Source: an uncultured Lachnospiraceae bacterium | GTDB lineage: Bacteria > Bacillota > Clostridia > Lachnospirales > Lachnospiraceae | Assembly: GCA_948688495.1 (NCBI GenBank) | Contig: CAPQSW010000018.1 | Location: 9,114-60,824, forward strand | Direction: 5' to 3' | DNA length: 51,711 nucleotides | Shown: one piece after another, positions 23,617-33,000 of the stretch | Position numbering within the stretch: position 1 is the first letter of the stretch | Layout: each line of letters begins with the position of its first letter | The notes under the pieces: model-generated | Databases searched by the model: none | Told to the model about the DNA's origin: nothing | What the model saw: only the letters and a program-made list of their open reading frames with translations | Translations under genes and position numbers: made by a program

Positions 23617-24924
23617 TCAACAATTTCCCATAAATGTTAAATCATAATTTCCTGATATGAATCTGTCGTCTTCCACAATACGCAGCTGTTCTTCGATATT
23701 GGTCGGGATACCGTCGATGACTAACTCACAAAGAGACGCCCGCATTTTCCTTAATGTCTCCTCCCGCGTCCCCGCAAACACGATCAGTTTACCAAGCAGG
23801 GAGTCATAATATGGCGATATAACCGTCCCTGCAATCAAGTAAGTATCAAACCTTACGGAAGGACCGCCGGGAACATGCAGCATCCCAAGTGTTCCACAAC
23901 CTCCTGCGTTAATCCGGCATTCAATCGCAGAACCCTGCATGCGGACATCCTTTTGCGTAAAATTCAATGGAACTCCCGCGGCAATACGAATCTGCCATTT
24001 TACAAGATCTATGCCTGTCAGCATTTCCGTAACGGAATGCTCTACCTGCAAGCGGACATTCATCTCCATAAACCAGAAATTTCCATTTTTATCCAATAAA
24101 AACTCCAACGTACCCGCGCCGACATAACCAATTTTCTTAATTGCCTCGACCGAGAGCGCAATAATTTTATTGCGCTGTTCCTCCCCTATGGCAGGGGAAG
24201 GCGTCTCCTCAACCAGCTTTTGATTCCGCCTTTGCAGGGAGCAGTCCCTCTCTCCCAGGCAAACGGCATTTCCCTGTTCATCCGCAAGTATCTGCAATTC
24301 TACATGCCGCGCTGGAAATATATATTTTTCGAGATACAGACTGCTGTCACCAAACGCCTGTAATGCCTCACCAGACGCTTGAAAATAGGCTTCCTCCAGA
24401 TCCTCCTCTGCCCGAATGAGGCGGATTCCCCGCCCGCCGCCTCCAGCACATGCCTTTAACATAACCGGATAGCCAACGTCTCCAGCCGCCTGTTTTGCTT
24501 CCTCCACAGACAGTACAGCCTTAGTACCTGGAATCACAGTAAGTCCAGTACCCCGAATCAACTCCTTAAGGACAGCCTTATCACTGAGCCGTTCCATACT
24601 CTTTGCGTCAGGCCCGATAAACACCAGACCATTTTTTCTGCAGAGCCTGGCAAAATGTGCATTTTCTGAGAGAAATCCATAGCCTGGATGGATTGCCTGA
24701 GCACCGCTTAAGATAGCTGCACTGATAATCTGGCTTTCATTTAAATAACTTTCCGAGGCTTCTGCGCTTCCAATACAGCAGCTTTGATCCGCCAATGCTA
24801 CGTGGAGGGCATTTTTGTCCGCCTCAGAATATACTGCAACCGTAGCGACACCCATCTCCTTGCATGCCCGAATAATCCTTACGGCAATTTCACCGCGGTT
24901 TGCAATCAAAATTTTTGAAAACAT
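23617..24924 (-). CDS. accC: acetyl-CoA carboxylase biotin carboxylase subunit
   Basis: A 435-residue biotin carboxylase, which uses ATP and bicarbonate to carboxylate the biotin on AccB. It opens with MFSKILIANRGEIAVRIIRA, the standard N-terminus. The ATP-grasp domain shows KACAGGGGRGIRLIR, the pair YLEKYI and HVELQILADE, GERDCSLQRRNQKLVEE and the catalytic MNVRLQVEHSVTE. Length is slightly under the ~450 norm at the C-terminus. It starts just 3 bp after the fabZ stop and precedes accD by 61 bp. Confidence 0.96.
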   Translation of the reverse strand: MFSKILIANRGEIAVRIIRACKEMGVATVAVYSEADKNALHVALADQSCCIGSAEASESYLNESQIISAAILSGAQAIHPGYGFLSENAHFARLCRKNGLVFIGPDAKSMERLSDKAVLKELIRGTGLTVIPGTKAVLSVEEAKQAAGDVGYPVMLKACAGGGGRGIRLIRAEEDLEEAYFQASGEALQAFGDSSLYLEKYIFPARHVELQILADEQGNAVCLGERDCSLQRRNQKLVEETPSPAIGEEQRNKIIALSVEAIKKIGYVGAGTLEFLLDKNGNFWFMEMNVRLQVEHSVTEMLTGIDLVKWQIRIAAGVPLNFTQKDVRMQGSAIECRINAGGCGTLGMLHVPGGPSVRFDTYLIAGTVISPYYDSLLGKLIVFAGTREETLRKMRASLCELVIDGIPTNIEEQLRIVEDDRFISGNYDLTFMGNC

Positions 24925-24927
24925 ATT

Positions 24928-25344
24928 CTACTCTCCCATAATTGCAAAAGAAAATTCCGCTGATACACAGATTCTTTTTTCTACCGTAACTGTGCCTTCT
25001 GCAAAGTAAAACGGGTGTTTGCTCCGTTTGATACAGCACTGTGTTTCAATGGTATCCCCTGGTCTGACTGGAGAACGGAACTTTACATTATTAAGGCCCG
25101 TATAAACAGGCAGCTTCCCGTCCGTCATCGCATCCTGTAAGAGGACGCATGCGGATTGCGCTAAAATTTCACAGAGAATCACGCCTGGAACAATCGGATT
25201 ATCTGGAAAATGCCCTTTCAGGAAAAATTCATCTCCACGCACCGTATAATGCCCGGTGGCAATGCCATCCTTATTTTCCACCTCATCCAACAGGAGCATA
25301 TTGTCCCGGTGAGGCAATATTTTCATGATTTCCTCTCTGTCCAT
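24928..25344 (-). CDS. fabZ: 3-hydroxyacyl-ACP dehydratase
   Basis: A 138-residue hot-dog fold dehydratase that removes water from 3-hydroxyacyl-ACP in the elongation cycle. The catalytic His is in LPHRDNMLLLDEV (residues 11-23), and the catalytic Glu is in IVPGVILCEILAQSACVLL. Length is typical of FabZ. It sits between accB and accC, a common Clostridia arrangement. A single FabZ has to support unsaturated fatty acid formation too unless another dehydratase/isomerase exists elsewhere. Confidence 0.95.
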   Translation of the reverse strand: MDREEIMKILPHRDNMLLLDEVENKDGIATGHYTVRGDEFFLKGHFPDNPIVPGVILCEILAQSACVLLQDAMTDGKLPVYTGLNNVKFRSPVRPGDTIETQCCIKRSKHPFYFAEGTVTVEKRICVSAEFSFAIMGE

Positions 25345-25348
25345 ATCC

Positions 25349-25777
25349 CTACCTCGTTATGCGGAACAACTCCGTGCCAAACTCCACAACCTGGTCATTT
25401 GTCACACAGATTTCTGAAATAACGCCATCGTCTTCCGCAGTAATCTCATTCATCAATTTCATCGCTTCAATAATGCAAAGCGTCTGGCCCTTCTTTACAT
25501 AATCGCCAATTGAAACATAAGGCTCTGCATTTTCAGCAGGAGCTGCATAAAACACACCCACAAGCGGGGATGTTATACTAATATAATCTGCATTTATTTT
25601 TTTATCTTCTGTTTCACCAGCAGGGGACGGAGAATTGGAGACAGTCACAACTTCCTTTGCCACAGTGGGAACAGCCCGCTCCAGACGTACCATCTTATTA
25701 TCCTCTGTGACTTCCAGTCCAGTAAGCCCCAGTTCCTGCATCAGCCCTGCATATTTCCGAATATCTGTCTCATTCAT
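25349..25777 (-). CDS. accB: biotin carboxyl carrier protein of acetyl-CoA carboxylase
   Basis: A 142-residue BCCP. The C-terminal biotinyl domain carries IIEAMKLMNEI with the biotin attachment Lys107, and the preceding SPLVGVFYAAPAENAEPYV is the typical first half with the thumb region. The N-terminal 35 residues form a dimerisation helix, and a Thr/Ser/Pro/Glu-rich linker (about 38-62) joins the two. It starts 2 bp from the fabF stop, so it is in the operon between fabF and fabZ. Confidence 0.96.
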   Translation of the reverse strand: MNETDIRKYAGLMQELGLTGLEVTEDNKMVRLERAVPTVAKEVVTVSNSPSPAGETEDKKINADYISITSPLVGVFYAAPAENAEPYVSIGDYVKKGQTLCIIEAMKLMNEITAEDDGVISEICVTNDQVVEFGTELFRITR

Positions 25778-25779
25778 CG

Positions 25780-27018
25780 CTACACCTTTCTAAAAGCAAG
25801 ACATGCATTGTGGCCGCCAAATCCAAGCGAATTGGACAGCGCCAATGTAATGTCCGCTTTTACTGCCGTATTAGGCACACAATTTAAATCACATGCTTCA
25901 TCCTGCTCCTGAAGATTGATTGTGGGAGGAATAACGCCTTCCCGCAATGTCTGCAGACATGCAAAAGCTTCCAGTGCGCCTGCCGCACCAAGCATATGTC
26001 CTGTCATAGATTTTGTAGAACTGACAAATGCCCTTTTCGCTGCCTCCTCACCCAATGCTTTCTTAATAACCGCCGTCTCGACAAGATCATTCATGGGCGT
26101 CCCTGTTCCATGCGCATTGATGTACACCACATCCTCTTTGGTGTACCCGGCCTCTGCCATTGCATCTGTCATTGCCCGGGCCCCGCCCCTGCCTTCCGGA
26201 TGGGGAGCTGTGATATGATAAGCGTCGCAGGTTGAGCCATAGCCACAGATTTCACCATAAATTATCGCATTTCTCTCCTTTGCATGTTCATATTCCTCTA
26301 AAACAAGTGCAACCGCTCCCTCGCCAATCACAAATCCAGCTCTGCGCTTATCAAATGGCAGGGAGGCTTCGTTGGGATTTTCCGAAGCGGACAATGCCTG
26401 CATATTCGAAAAACCTGCAACTGCCGACTCATTGATTGCCGCCTCTGTGCCTCCGGTAATAACAGCATCCGCATAACCATGGCGGATCATGCGCATAGCT
26501 TCGCCAATTGCATTGGATCCAGAGGCACAGGCTGTAACCGCCGGCATTGCTGTGCCACGGCAGTCGTGCCGGATAGCAATCATACCTGCCGCCATATTCG
26601 CAATCATCATCGGTACAAACAGTGACGAAACACGACGGGGTCCCCGCTCCATCAGCTTCGTATGTTCTTTTTCAAATGTACCAATTCCGCCAATTCCTGT
26701 ACCAAAGAAAACGGCAAAGCGTTCTGGCTCTATGGTTCCCTGCACGCCGCTTTCATCCACGGCCTGCTGTGCCGCAGCAACTGCAAGCTGCGTATAGCGG
26801 TCTGTACGCAGCACGTCATTTACCTCCAGATATTCGCGGGGTTCAAAACCCTTTACCTCTGCGGCAAGCTTAGCTTTAAACTTCTCTGTATCAAAAAAAG
26901 TAATTGGAGCTATCCCGTTTACCCCGTTTTTCAAACTGTTCCAGGTCTCACCCGCCTGATTTCCCACCGGGGTAACTGCACCGATTCCGGTGACAACAAC
27001 TCTCCTATATTCACTCAT
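25780..27018 (-). CDS. fabF: 3-oxoacyl-ACP synthase II
   Basis: A 412-residue condensing enzyme that elongates acyl-ACP with malonyl-ACP. The Cys-His-His triad is visible: Cys164 in VTACASGSNAIG, His in NAHGTGTPMND, and His in STKSMTGHMLGAAGALE. Other landmarks are VVVTGIGAVTPVG at the N-terminus and LSNSLGFGGHNACL at the C-terminus. Length is normal. As the only KAS in this cluster it performs elongation; the FabH initiating enzyme is not in the window. Confidence 0.97.
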   Translation of the reverse strand: MSEYRRVVVTGIGAVTPVGNQAGETWNSLKNGVNGIAPITFFDTEKFKAKLAAEVKGFEPREYLEVNDVLRTDRYTQLAVAAAQQAVDESGVQGTIEPERFAVFFGTGIGGIGTFEKEHTKLMERGPRRVSSLFVPMMIANMAAGMIAIRHDCRGTAMPAVTACASGSNAIGEAMRMIRHGYADAVITGGTEAAINESAVAGFSNMQALSASENPNEASLPFDKRRAGFVIGEGAVALVLEEYEHAKERNAIIYGEICGYGSTCDAYHITAPHPEGRGGARAMTDAMAEAGYTKEDVVYINAHGTGTPMNDLVETAVIKKALGEEAAKRAFVSSTKSMTGHMLGAAGALEAFACLQTLREGVIPPTINLQEQDEACDLNCVPNTAVKADITLALSNSLGFGGHNACLAFRKV

Positions 27019-27062
27019 AATTATTCTCCTTACATTGCAATACGGTCACGGCGCCATCTTTG

Positions 27063-27791
27063 TTACATAGCTATGCCGCCATCCACGCGGAGGACCTCAC
27101 CCGTTACATATTGTGCTGTCGCCAGATAAGCGGCAGCCTTTGCCACATCAGCCGTCTCCCCCATTCTTCCAAGGGGAATTGCAGCAAGCAGAGGATTATC
27201 CGCCTGACTTTCTGTCATGTCAGTCCTGATAAAACCAGGAGCTATGGCGTTACAGCGGATTCCCCGGGAGGCGAGCTCTTTTGCCACCGACTTCGTAAGC
27301 CCAATCAGCCCTGCCTTCGACGCCGCATAATTGCTCTGCCCCGCATTCCCGGTTAGTCCCACCACAGAGGCAATATTGATGATACATCCCTCGCGGTTTT
27401 TCAAAAACATGCCCGTGCAGTGCCTTATAAAATTAAATGCACCTTTAAGATTAGTACTAATTACTTTATCAAAGGCGTCTTCCTTCATCATAGCACAAAG
27501 ACCATCACTGGTAATTCCGGCATTATTCACCAAAATATGTATGGTTCCGAACTCATCCCTGATGTTTGCCACTGTTTCCTTAACCGTCTCAAAAATAGAT
27601 ACATCACACTGGTATGCCTTCGCCTTTACACCGTAATTTTTTTCGCATTTTTGACATACTTTCTCCGCGTCTTGTTTGTTTCCTGCATAAATCACTGCAA
27701 TATTGACGCCAAGCGACGCAAATTCACAGGCAATTGCTTCACCGATCCCTCTGGAACCTCCTGTGATAATGGCAGTCTTTCCTTTTAACAT
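27063..27791 (-). CDS. fabG: 3-oxoacyl-ACP reductase
   Basis: A 242-residue SDR-family reductase using NADPH to reduce 3-ketoacyl-ACP. Cofactor motif TGGSRGIGEAIA (11-22), NNAGIT, catalytic Ser in NIASVVGLTGNAGQ, and Tyr/Lys in SNYAASKAG. The C-terminal VTGEVLRVDGGIAM is the FabG ending. It overlaps fabD by 7 bases, so the two are translated together. Confidence 0.96.
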   Translation of the reverse strand: MLKGKTAIITGGSRGIGEAIACEFASLGVNIAVIYAGNKQDAEKVCQKCEKNYGVKAKAYQCDVSIFETVKETVANIRDEFGTIHILVNNAGITSDGLCAMMKEDAFDKVISTNLKGAFNFIRHCTGMFLKNREGCIINIASVVGLTGNAGQSNYAASKAGLIGLTKSVAKELASRGIRCNAIAPGFIRTDMTESQADNPLLAAIPLGRMGETADVAKAAAYLATAQYVTGEVLRVDGGIAM

Positions 27792-28684
27792 GATTCTACC
27801 TCCGCTAAATATTCCGTGACGGTAAGCGCCCTCACCTGGGCGTCAATTTTCTTTATCATATTAGTGAGCGTATTTCCTGGGCCTATTTCAACAAACGTAT
27901 CTACCCCGTCCTTCACCATATTACATATAGTCTTCTCCCACTGAACGGGATTGCAGATCTGCCCTGATAACAGTTCCACAACATCCTCTGTATATGGCTT
28001 TGCAGTCATATTGGAATAAAGTACGACGGATCCCTGATTTCTGTCTGCTTTTGTAAGTTCTTCCCGAAAAGCCTGCGCCGCGCCATTCATAAAAGGAGAA
28101 TGAAATCCTCCTTTAACTTTTAGCGGTATTGCCCTGCCACCTGCATTCTTTACCCTTGCGGCAAACTCTTTCATCTGTGGCGAAAGACCGGAAACTGAAA
28201 TCTGTCCTGGGCAGTTGAAATTTACCGGATATACATCTGTAAACTCAGCGCATAGTTCCTGCACCTGTTCCTCCGTCAGTCTGACAACGGCAGCCATTGA
28301 CGTATCTGCCTTTTCTGCCTCATGCTGCATGAGCTCTCCGCGCCTGCAGACAAGACGAAATCCCGTTTCATGACTAAATATGCCGCTATATACCGCTGCA
28401 ACAACTTCTCCGAGGGAAAATCCAGCAACAGAATACGGAACGATTCCTTTTTCCCGCAAGATCATTGCTGCCGCCAGTTCAAAGGCAAACAGACAGGGCT
28501 GCGTATTCTTTGTCTCCTTTAATTCTTCCTCCGTTCCAGCAAAACACTGTGCCGAGGTGCCTGGACGCAATCGGTCACACATTTCATACACCGACAATGC
28601 TGCCGGATATTTGTCTGCAAATTCTTTTCCCATCCCGGGATGCTGGTCTCCTTGCCCGGAAAAAACAAAAGCTATTTTACCCAT
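27785..28684 (-). CDS. fabD: malonyl-CoA:ACP transacylase
   Basis: A 299-residue transacylase that loads malonyl onto ACP. Landmarks: FVFSGQGDQHPGMGKE near the N-terminus, the nucleophile motif AGFSLGEVVA with the catalytic Ser, the Arg in CRRGELM, a second-half GGFHSPFM with catalytic His, and FVEIGPGNTLT. AGGGGGG precedes the ATG. It overlaps fabK by 13 bases and fabG by 7, consistent with tight translational coupling. Confidence 0.96.
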   Translation of the reverse strand: MGKIAFVFSGQGDQHPGMGKEFADKYPAALSVYEMCDRLRPGTSAQCFAGTEEELKETKNTQPCLFAFELAAAMILREKGIVPYSVAGFSLGEVVAAVYSGIFSHETGFRLVCRRGELMQHEAEKADTSMAAVVRLTEEQVQELCAEFTDVYPVNFNCPGQISVSGLSPQMKEFAARVKNAGGRAIPLKVKGGFHSPFMNGAAQAFREELTKADRNQGSVVLYSNMTAKPYTEDVVELLSGQICNPVQWEKTICNMVKDGVDTFVEIGPGNTLTNMIKKIDAQVRALTVTEYLAEVESC

Positions 28685-29616
28685 TTTGATGCCCCCTGAA
28701 GGATAGGCTCTGCTTCCTCCATTACTTCCTTAACAATTTGTGCGGCAGGCTGCTCTTTCTTTACCATCCCCGCAATCTGGCCGGCAAGAAAACATCCCTT
28801 TTTCATGTCGCCTTCCTGCACGGCAAGGCGCAAAGCTCCAGTTCCAAGAGCCTCCAAATCCTCATCTGTCATACCGCCATATTCCGCTTTAGAATACTCT
28901 CTTGCAAACTGCGTACGCAGACTGCGGACAGGATGCCCTAACCGCTTACCAGTGACCATTGTACAAAGATCCGTCGCCTTAAGGATGCGATCCTTATATA
29001 TTGGATGAACGTTGCATTCTATTGCGCTTAAAAACCTTGTTCCCATCTGCACGCCGCATGCGCCCAGCATAAAAGCTGCCGCAACACCTCTGCCATCTGC
29101 AATCCCTCCTGCGGCAATTACCGGGAGTGTCGTAGCGTCACAGATCTGCGGGACAAGCACCATTGTGGTAAGCTCTCCGACATGACCTCCGCTCTCTCCA
29201 CCCTCCGCAATCAGCGCTGACGCCCCAAGACGTGTCATCAGCTTTGCCAGGGCTACCGACGCCACCACCGGAATCACCTTAATTCCAGCCGCCTTCCATT
29301 CTTTTATATATTTGGCAGGATTTCCCGCACCGGTAGTAACTACCTCTATGTTTTCTTCTATTACAATCTGCGCGATGTCGTCCGCATAAGGACTCATCAG
29401 CATAATATTTACACCTATGGGCTTTTTGGTAAGTGACCTGGCATTTTTAATCTGCTCCCTGACAGAGCTGCCCGGAGCATTTCCCGCTGCGATAATACCC
29501 AGGCCGCCGCCCTCTGATACAGCCGCGGCCAGTTCACCGTCAGCAATCCAGGCCATACCGCCCTGAAATACCGGATACTGTATCCCCAGCATTTCACAAA
29601 TTTCTGACCTAATCAT
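28672..29616 (-). CDS. fabK: FMN-dependent enoyl-ACP reductase II
   Basis: A 314-residue FabK, the flavin-dependent enoyl-ACP reductase that replaces FabI in many Firmicutes. It is a TIM-barrel NMO/FMN protein: YPVFQGGMAWIADGELAAAV at the N-terminus, GVNIMLMSPYADD, TTGAGNPAKYI, EGGESGGHVGE, and PVIAAGGIADGRGVAAA with the FMN phosphate site. Its presence predicts triclosan insensitivity, as known for FabK enzymes. It lies just downstream of acpP (5-bp gap) and overlaps fabD. Confidence 0.95.
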   Translation of the reverse strand: MIRSEICEMLGIQYPVFQGGMAWIADGELAAAVSEGGGLGIIAAGNAPGSSVREQIKNARSLTKKPIGVNIMLMSPYADDIAQIVIEENIEVVTTGAGNPAKYIKEWKAAGIKVIPVVASVALAKLMTRLGASALIAEGGESGGHVGELTTMVLVPQICDATTLPVIAAGGIADGRGVAAAFMLGACGVQMGTRFLSAIECNVHPIYKDRILKATDLCTMVTGKRLGHPVRSLRTQFAREYSKAEYGGMTDEDLEALGTGALRLAVQEGDMKKGCFLAGQIAGMVKKEQPAAQIVKEVMEEAEPILQGASKWVK

Positions 29617-29621
29617 ATGCC

Positions 29622-29843
29622 TTAACCCTGCTTGCTCTGGATAAATTTATCCAAATCATCAATTGTATCAATCTTTTCTTCCAATTCAATCTCAATACCG
29701 ATCTCATCTTCAAGCTCCATCAAAAGCTCTACGGTATCTAAGGAATCAATTCCCAAATCAGAAAATTTGCTTTCCGGTTTTACAGCTGCCACATCACAGC
29801 CAGTACGTTCTGCAACAATTTTTGCAATAGCGTCAAAGTACAT
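29622..29843 (-). CDS. acpP: acyl carrier protein
   Basis: A 73-residue ACP, first gene of the fatty-acid operon. The phosphopantetheine attachment motif is DLGIDSLDTVELLMELE with Ser34. The protein is strongly acidic with four predicted helices. GGAGG lies about 9 nt before the ATG. Starting the operon with acpP and no fabH or regulatory gene is different from the usual regulator-fabH-acpP-fabK order in related genera. Confidence 0.96.
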   Translation of the reverse strand: MYFDAIAKIVAERTGCDVAAVKPESKFSDLGIDSLDTVELLMELEDEIGIEIELEEKIDTIDDLDKFIQSKQG

Positions 29844-29889
29844 AATTCTATGCCTCCAATCTTTTTTTCAAGCAGTTCTCTTTGCCTGT

Positions 29890-29910
29890 TGCTGGAATTA
29901 TATACCAGCA
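29890..29910 (-). promoter_or_regulatory. palindrome over the -10 region of the acpP operon promoter
   Basis: The arms TGCTGG (29890-29895) and CCAGCA (29905-29910) flank a 9-bp core containing TATAAT on the minus strand (29902-29897), about 54 bp before the acpP start. The -35 region is weak (TTTGTG at 16 bp). The symmetric placement over the -10 box suggests a repressor operator; it does not look like the FapR or FabT consensus I know. Confidence 0.55.
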
Positions 29911-29970
29911 GGTGTTCCCACAAACTGCCTGCCGAGTTCCCCGAGCGTTCCAAAACAAAAAAAGTGCAAA

Positions 29971-30009
29971 AAAGCAGCCCCCCTGACGTTTGCGCCAAAG
30001 GGCTGCTTT
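29971..30009 (-). terminator. terminator of the arabinofuranosidase gene
   Basis: A perfect 10-bp stem, AAAGCAGCCC (29971-29980) with GGGCTGCTTT (30000-30009), is followed on the minus strand by a T-rich tract. It lies 12 bp after the stop of the GH51-type gene and insulates the acpP operon. Confidence 0.88.
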
Positions 30010-30020
30010 TCTTTATTTCT

Positions 30021-33000
30021 CTATTTCACTGTCACTGTTATTTTTGCCGCTTTGCCTTTTCCGTTGTATGTCTTAACGGTAATGGCCGCCTTGCCTTTCT
30101 TCTTCGCCGTAACCTTACCATTCTTGTCTACTTTGACAGATTTCCTGCCTTTCTTATCAATCGTATATTTGAATGTCGCGCATCCGTATGTCTTGGATGT
30201 AAGCTTCGGCTTAATGGTGAATGTTTTCTGTTTCTTGTTCTTCACACGCAAGGTTACTTTCTTCTTGTTCAGTTTGACCTTCGCTTTTTTATCCGGCGCT
30301 TTCTTCACTGTAACCGTATACTGTGTGATATTTTTGCCATCTTTGCTGACCGCCTTAATAGTAACCTTGCCTGTCTTCAACGCCTTTATCTGACCGCTCC
30401 CACTTACCGTCGCTTTCTTCTTATCGGAGGTCGCGTAAGTGCAGTTCTTGCTCTTAATGGAATAGCTTTCTTTCACTCCTAGCGTTAAATTCTTCTTGGT
30501 GATTTTCACTTTCACAAGCGCTTTCACCGCGTCATCCAGATTCTTCTTTGCAATATCCACCTGCGCCTGGGTTGCCTTCGCATTGCCGGCAACGCTCTGT
30601 GCCGCCATCAGCGCTGTTTTAAGCTTATTAAAGCTTGCCGGTGTATAATCCGCCTGTTTCTTAGCCTGTGCCGCTGCAATAGAGGCGTTCAACGCCTTCT
30701 TGTCAATAACAGTCTCTACCGGGGGCTTTTCCTCCGGCTTCTTTGTATGTTCCACTTTTACAACTGTGAGTGACATGGCAGGCACTTTGTACGTCATGCT
30801 CGCTCCAGTAAGCGTCGCCTTCGTCGTAACCGGCACAATCTTCGTCTGCTCTGTAATTGTATTCTTATCCATAGCATCTCCAGACAGGCAAATCAGCTCT
30901 ACGTTCGTTCCATCCTGAATCCCCGGATAGTTCAAGGTGATCTCTTTCGAATAATCTGCATGGTTTACCAGCTTGGTGTAAAGGTAATAATCATCCTCAG
31001 AGGTCACATAATACAAATCTGCCTGGTGTCCCGGCTTCTTATCAAAATTATGAGTATCAATATTGATTTCCTCCAAGGTCGTATCAATGATATGCTTGCC
31101 ATAGTTATTGGAATACATAGTCTGCACATAATAGCTTGGCGTACCATAACTCTCAAACGCATTGAACTTAATCAGGTTGTAATCCCAGTCCCTGCAGCCC
31201 TCGCGCTCAAAAAGCGGTGCATAGGAGGCATGACGGACAATATCAGCATTACGCTCAATTCCAGTCATATAAGCGGCCTCACTGATTGCCGTGTCAAGCA
31301 CATTCTCCGTAGTGGAAGTCAAATGCCCGGCATACTCGCCGACAAATACATTGCTTCCGCCCTCATCCAGACGTTTGTATTTATCATAGATATAATCCCC
31401 GCTCAGCAGCGTATTGTTGCCATCCCCCGCATAGTTGATATAATAGTGCTCATCCACCAATGTCTGGCCCGGGATATCCCGATTAATCCAAGTCCATGCG
31501 TCGGTATTCTGGTTTCCCTGAAAGCTTGGCCCGGTAGAAGATATAATGGTAATTTTCCGGTCCGCATAATGCTCCCTGACATAGTTCTCCACATAATTCT
31601 TAATCCATTTAAAATTATCTTGGTAGGAAACGCCCTGCTCTGCGCTATCCCAGTTTTCATTGCCAATGCCAAGATAATTCAAATCAAACGGCTTATCATG
31701 TCCATTCTGCACACGTTTTTTCGCCCAGTATGCCTGCGTCGCGTCCGAACTGTTCGGATCTCCCCAGCAGTAATCAATCAGATGGGTTGCATGGTCTGCA
31801 AACGGCTGTAACTGCTCCCCTTTGAAAGACTCCGTCGCTGTGCCCGTAAACTGGCAGAAGATACCAGCGCTCAAAATGGGAAATGCCTGCGCGCCCAAGT
31901 CTTCGCAGAGCGTCAAAATCTCATGATAGCCAAACTGATAAGACATCATGTAACCATACTGGTTTTCTCCAATGTGATAATTTACAGATTTACCAGGACT
32001 TCCCCAGTAGCTGCCAATCGCCCTTCTTTCTTCCAGTGGTCCAATAGAATCCTCCCAGTTGTAATAACCGTCCGTGCCATAACTTCCCTCGACAACACAG
32101 CCGCCCGGGAAACGAATAAAGCCCGGATTTAACTGCTGCAGCTTCTCAACCAGGTCTTTCCTCAGGCCCGCGCCATAGGAATAGTTCTTATTGCCATATC
32201 CAAAACCATCTGTCGGAATCAGGGATACCATATCAATGTACATAACGTCAGATGCCCCTGCGCCCTCGAATGTCAGGGCCAAAGTTCCGAGCTTGGCAGC
32301 ATTGGCCGTCAGGGAAGCGGATACCTTATTCCATTTCCCGTCCTTCTTCAAGGTAAGCGACGCCTCATTGGTAAGCGCCGTTCCATCATCATCCACAACC
32401 TTAACCTTTACGTTTCCGGCATATGCGCTGTCAGCCTTCATATACATAGAGAAGTCATACTTCACATCCTTACGGATTCCCATTGCCGATTTATCCAGAG
32501 ACGCCCGCCCCACAAATCCATGATTCGACAAGGTCTGACTTCCGGTAATCTTCGCATAATTCTTATTTGTATCATTCAGCCCGGACGTCCGCTCTACTAC
32601 AAAGTTCGCCGCATTGCTGCTGTTCCAGTGAAGCTTCCAGGAATTCTGGTCTCCCTTCACCTCCGGCGCCGTGGCGGCATGAAGATTCTGATAATTCTCA
32701 AAAGAGTTGTTCTTGACCAGTTCTGCGGAAAGCCCGCCGTCTGCAGAACTATTGATGTCCTCATAAAATACGCCGTACAATTCCTGGCTGATATCTACGC
32801 CCTTGTTCTGCCGGTCAATCGTCATCGCATATTCCGTGGTCTTGTCGGAGAGTATCATAATTTCAATGTCTTTGTCCTCTTTAACGGATGAATTGCCTGC
32901 CAGGGAACACGTCGCCGTCATAGTAACCTTTGTATCCTGTGCGGGAGACGTTATCTTCCCATCATCTGAAATCACACTCGTATTCCTGCTTTTCCAGGAG

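Noticed and set aside
30960..31811. Plus-strand frame of 283 codons, with another at 29632-30393
   Set aside because: Both lie opposite the GH51-type gene and arise from its codon usage; no ribosome binding site and no recognisable protein.
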